A DNA stretch of 64,000 nt from Leptolyngbya sp. PCC 7375 (lineage in GTDB: Bacteria > Cyanobacteriota > Cyanobacteriia > Phormidesmidales > Phormidesmidaceae). This document shows positions 61,890 to 64,000 of this stretch, in pieces. Under the pieces are notes generated by a model. That model searched no databases and was not told where the DNA came from. It was given only the letters and a program-made list of their open reading frames with translations. Position 1 is the stretch's first letter. Every line of letters starts with the position of its first letter. The position numbers and the translations under genes were made by a program. The stretch spans positions 6,669,961 through 6,733,960 of the forward strand of contig NZ_JH993797.1 of NCBI RefSeq assembly GCF_000316115.1, read 5' to 3'.

Positions 61890-63730
61890 CTAATAGACTC
61901 ATGGTTCGCTCAAAATAGAGAGGGGTTGAAGAGTTATCCTGTTAGCGCAAGATAAATATCATCAGATACCCCCAACAGCCGTAAGATACGCTGTTGCAGC
62001 TCAGATAAAGGAGAGAGGAATCGTTGGCACACGCCATTAATCTCCATGATGGTTAGAGTAATCCCCCGAAAGGCCCGTAGTAGCAGCTCAGCAGTGGGTT
62101 GGACGGTTGCCCGTTTTGGATTACCCGCATAAAGACCCGACAGTTTTTGCGAGTCTAGCTCAAGCGCACAGCGCACTGAAAATTCAAGCAAGCAAAGGAT
62201 GCGCAATCCCAGACTTAATAGCCGAATCAAGCCCTTGACTCGTTCATCCGTAGTCAAATATATCGGTGTCAACCCGAGCGATTTTCCTTTGTAACGCCCA
62301 AAGCATCGCTCAATGAGATACTCGTTGCGGTACCCATAGACGGCTTCGGGCACTGTCAAATTAAGGTCATTACTAGCATAGACTCGCCACCCGAGTAATT
62401 GTAGTGCGTGCTGATAGGCCTCTGGGTTGAGGCGAGTAGTTACGGTTACGGTGGTTACGGTGAGCGTTCGAGCCGGTTTATCTTTATAAGCCCGTTTTTG
62501 TATCGTCTGGGTGGTCGTTTCATAGTCCACCTGCACGAGTTGAGTGACCTTGTAGCGTTTGAGAATCTGCTGGACAGCGTCGACGGTTTCATCCACCGAT
62601 AATCGTTTACGTCCTCGACCGGTGACATTAAGTTCGGCAATGGAGTCTGTAGCTTTCTCAATGCGCTTATCCAGGCTTTTTCGTTGCCGGTCACCCTGCT
62701 TAAAGGAATGCACCACCAACCAGTTTTCTTTCCAGGTGAACGCCTCTACCCCGTCACCGAGAGATTGCGTCATGGTCACGTCAAATCCCTCGGCAATCAC
62801 CTCAGGGGGAGCGGATGGCTCCTCTGACGCCGGTTCATTACCCTTAATCTGAGATTCCACTTGGCGTAGGGATTCCTCCCCACGCCACATAGGCGCTAGC
62901 AACTCACCTAAATCCGCCTGCGATACCTGCACAGCAGGCAACGGACACAAGTAGTGATTGTCGCTCTGGGCAATGTACCCTCGGGTTTCTAACGCTGACA
63001 TCTTACTATCGCCCACATACAGCAACCCTGACGACTGCACACTCGCTTGAACTTTCTCGATCTCAGGAATATACAATGGGTCATCGCCTCGATTACCACT
63101 GACCACGGTGGTGCTCACAGGCAGCCCTAACGGGTCTAATGCCGCTTGAGATATCTTCACTTGAGGTAAATCGGGACGATAGTCTTTGCTATGTCCAAAT
63201 TGGAATAATCCTTCTGCCTCGACCTCCCTGTGCCCATAGGCTGTCGTGGTATCTAGTCGGATACACTCCCTGCTTAAGCGATAGACCCGCAGGGTATGAC
63301 GACTCAAAGCCCCTTCAAAGCTATCCCACTGCTCATCGTTACTGAATTGGTCGAGCACCGTTTCTAAGTGATCATCACTGAAATCAAGGCTCCTCACCGC
63401 CGGGTCTAGGCCGACCTTGAATGTCTCTTTGAGCCCATCAATCCAATCCTCTACCTGATTGAGTCGATGATCTCCTTGTGAAAGAATATACGCTAACCAG
63501 CCCACCACTACCTTGCCTAAACTGATCCCTTTCCAGTTGCCATGGCTCTTGAAGTACTCATCAACAAGGTCACTCAGATTGAGTTTCTGCATCTGATTCA
63601 GGAGTAGGGGGATATCATCGACTCGCTCGTTCGCAATTAGCTGGGCCATGGAGGGGCTACCCGTGGAAGGGGACTACTGTTTTTCTAATTCTCTGTTCTT
63701 ATAAGCTATTTCAGCGAAACGTAAGAATAG
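61890..63730. mobile_element. IS1634-family insertion sequence (approximate ends)
   Basis: The left end near 61890-61918 (GGTTCGCTCAAAATAG) and the right end at 63706-63730 (CTATTTCAGCGAAACG) are imperfect inverted repeats around one transposase gene. No clear target duplication was found, so the ends may be off by some bases or the element may be old. Confidence 0.65.
61934..63649 (-). CDS. IS1634-family transposase
   Basis: The 571-residue protein has the IS1634-type DDE domain: IRLDTTTAYGHREVEAEG with the first Asp, LLYVGDSKMSALETRGYI with the second Asp, and ERCFGRYKGKSLGLTPIYL with the final Glu. Length is typical of intact members, so it may be active. The frame is intact and lies in the leftward direction after the second hybrid kinase gene. 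Confidence 0.93.
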   Translation of the reverse strand: MAQLIANERVDDIPLLLNQMQKLNLSDLVDEYFKSHGNWKGISLGKVVVGWLAYILSQGDHRLNQVEDWIDGLKETFKVGLDPAVRSLDFSDDHLETVLDQFSNDEQWDSFEGALSRHTLRVYRLSRECIRLDTTTAYGHREVEAEGLFQFGHSKDYRPDLPQVKISQAALDPLGLPVSTTVVSGNRGDDPLYIPEIEKVQASVQSSGLLYVGDSKMSALETRGYIAQSDNHYLCPLPAVQVSQADLGELLAPMWRGEESLRQVESQIKGNEPASEEPSAPPEVIAEGFDVTMTQSLGDGVEAFTWKENWLVVHSFKQGDRQRKSLDKRIEKATDSIAELNVTGRGRKRLSVDETVDAVQQILKRYKVTQLVQVDYETTTQTIQKRAYKDKPARTLTVTTVTVTTRLNPEAYQHALQLLGWRVYASNDLNLTVPEAVYGYRNEYLIERCFGRYKGKSLGLTPIYLTTDERVKGLIRLLSLGLRILCLLEFSVRCALELDSQKLSGLYAGNPKRATVQPTAELLLRAFRGITLTIMEINGVCQRFLSPLSELQQRILRLLGVSDDIYLALTG

Positions 63731-63802
63731 AGTTAGATGCTGCTATTGGTAGCTACAATATGATCTTTTACACACTGGCGGGCACATGCGTAAGCATTAA
63801 CT

Positions 63803-64000
63803 TTAAGCTGGGGAATCTAACACAATCAGACATCCTTCTACAGTCAGATAAGCTGTCCGACCTTTACTGATAGTAACCTCATGCCCTCCAGTAAATGCAC
63901 CAAAAGAGGGTAGCGTTAGCCGTTGGAACTGATGCTCATGGTAAAAGCAGGGCAGCCGCAGACTATCGGTAGTAGATTTTAATTGCACAACCGGGTGTGT
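63803..64000 (-). CDS. C-terminal end of an unknown gene (cut by window edge)
   Basis: The minus-strand frame is open from the right edge to a stop at 63803-63805 (65 codons seen). It reads THPVVQLKSTTDSLRLP and ends YLTVEGCLIVLDSPA. I do not recognise a family. A GTG at 63988 could be a start, but the frame continues upstream past the window, so the beginning is probably outside. Confidence 0.5.
   Translation of the reverse strand, partial: THPVVQLKSTTDSLRLPCFYHEHQFQRLTLPSFGAFTGGHEVTISKGRTAYLTVEGCLIVLDSPA

Noticed and set aside
61870..63802. Target-site duplication for the IS1634 element
   Set aside because: I compared sequences outside both imperfect ends and found no convincing direct repeat of 4-7 bp.

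Overview
The window is a piece of a cyanobacterial chromosome. The photosystem II D1 gene psbA, phosphoenolpyruvate carboxylase and a DUF3110 protein point to this, as do repeated GCGATCGC (HIP1) octamers, for example at 2116, 9549 and 10503. Many two-component hybrid kinases and an exopolysaccharide locus suggest a Leptolyngbya- or Acaryochloris-like organism, but the genus cannot be fixed from the sequence alone. No tRNA, rRNA or CRISPR array was recognised.

Left part (1-29.5 kb): mostly housekeeping genes. It holds a truncated HAMP-type membrane receptor, a KefB-type K+/H+ antiporter overlapping tail-to-tail with a REC-GGDEF-EAL protein, a degenerate histidine kinase, tsaC/sua5, murQ, DUF3110, a purine permease, a metallopeptidase-like lipoprotein, a DUF900 hydrolase, psbA (Glu130 form), an MBOAT + DUF1574 acylation pair, ppc, a small outer-membrane protein, a HerA-like ATPase, thrC with a MoaD/ThiS-like carrier, and a polysaccharide deacetylase. 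Two copies of a non-autonomous element with CTACGGTGTATACA ends and 10-bp target duplications lie at 7.0 and 10.7 kb.

Middle part (29.5-38.5 kb): a minus-strand signalling block. It carries REC-GGDEF, a large PAS-GAF hybrid kinase with HPt, a PAS protein, a pentapeptide-repeat protein, an unknown protein and an RsbU-like REC-PP2C phosphatase. An IS4-family insertion sequence (11-bp target duplication) follows. Its transposase has itself been hit near the 3' end by a 171-bp MITE.

Right part (38.5-64 kb): an apparent extracellular-polysaccharide locus. It has tandem DUF3131 genes (the first two look like one gene split at an A10 slippery tract), a 1808-residue RTX protein, an outer-membrane protein, a DUF3365 sensor gene killed by a second 171-bp MITE (8-bp target duplication), a cellulose-synthase-like GT2, a STAS antagonist, two paralogous hybrid kinases and an IS1634 transposase. 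The GT2 is the most striking gene: between its catalytic DDG and DxD motifs sits an RsbW/SpoIIAB-like HATPase domain, and there is no C-terminal PilZ domain. With the STAS protein next door and the RsbU-like phosphatase upstream, this suggests a partner-switching module built directly into a polysaccharide synthase. That is my leading candidate for an undescribed system.
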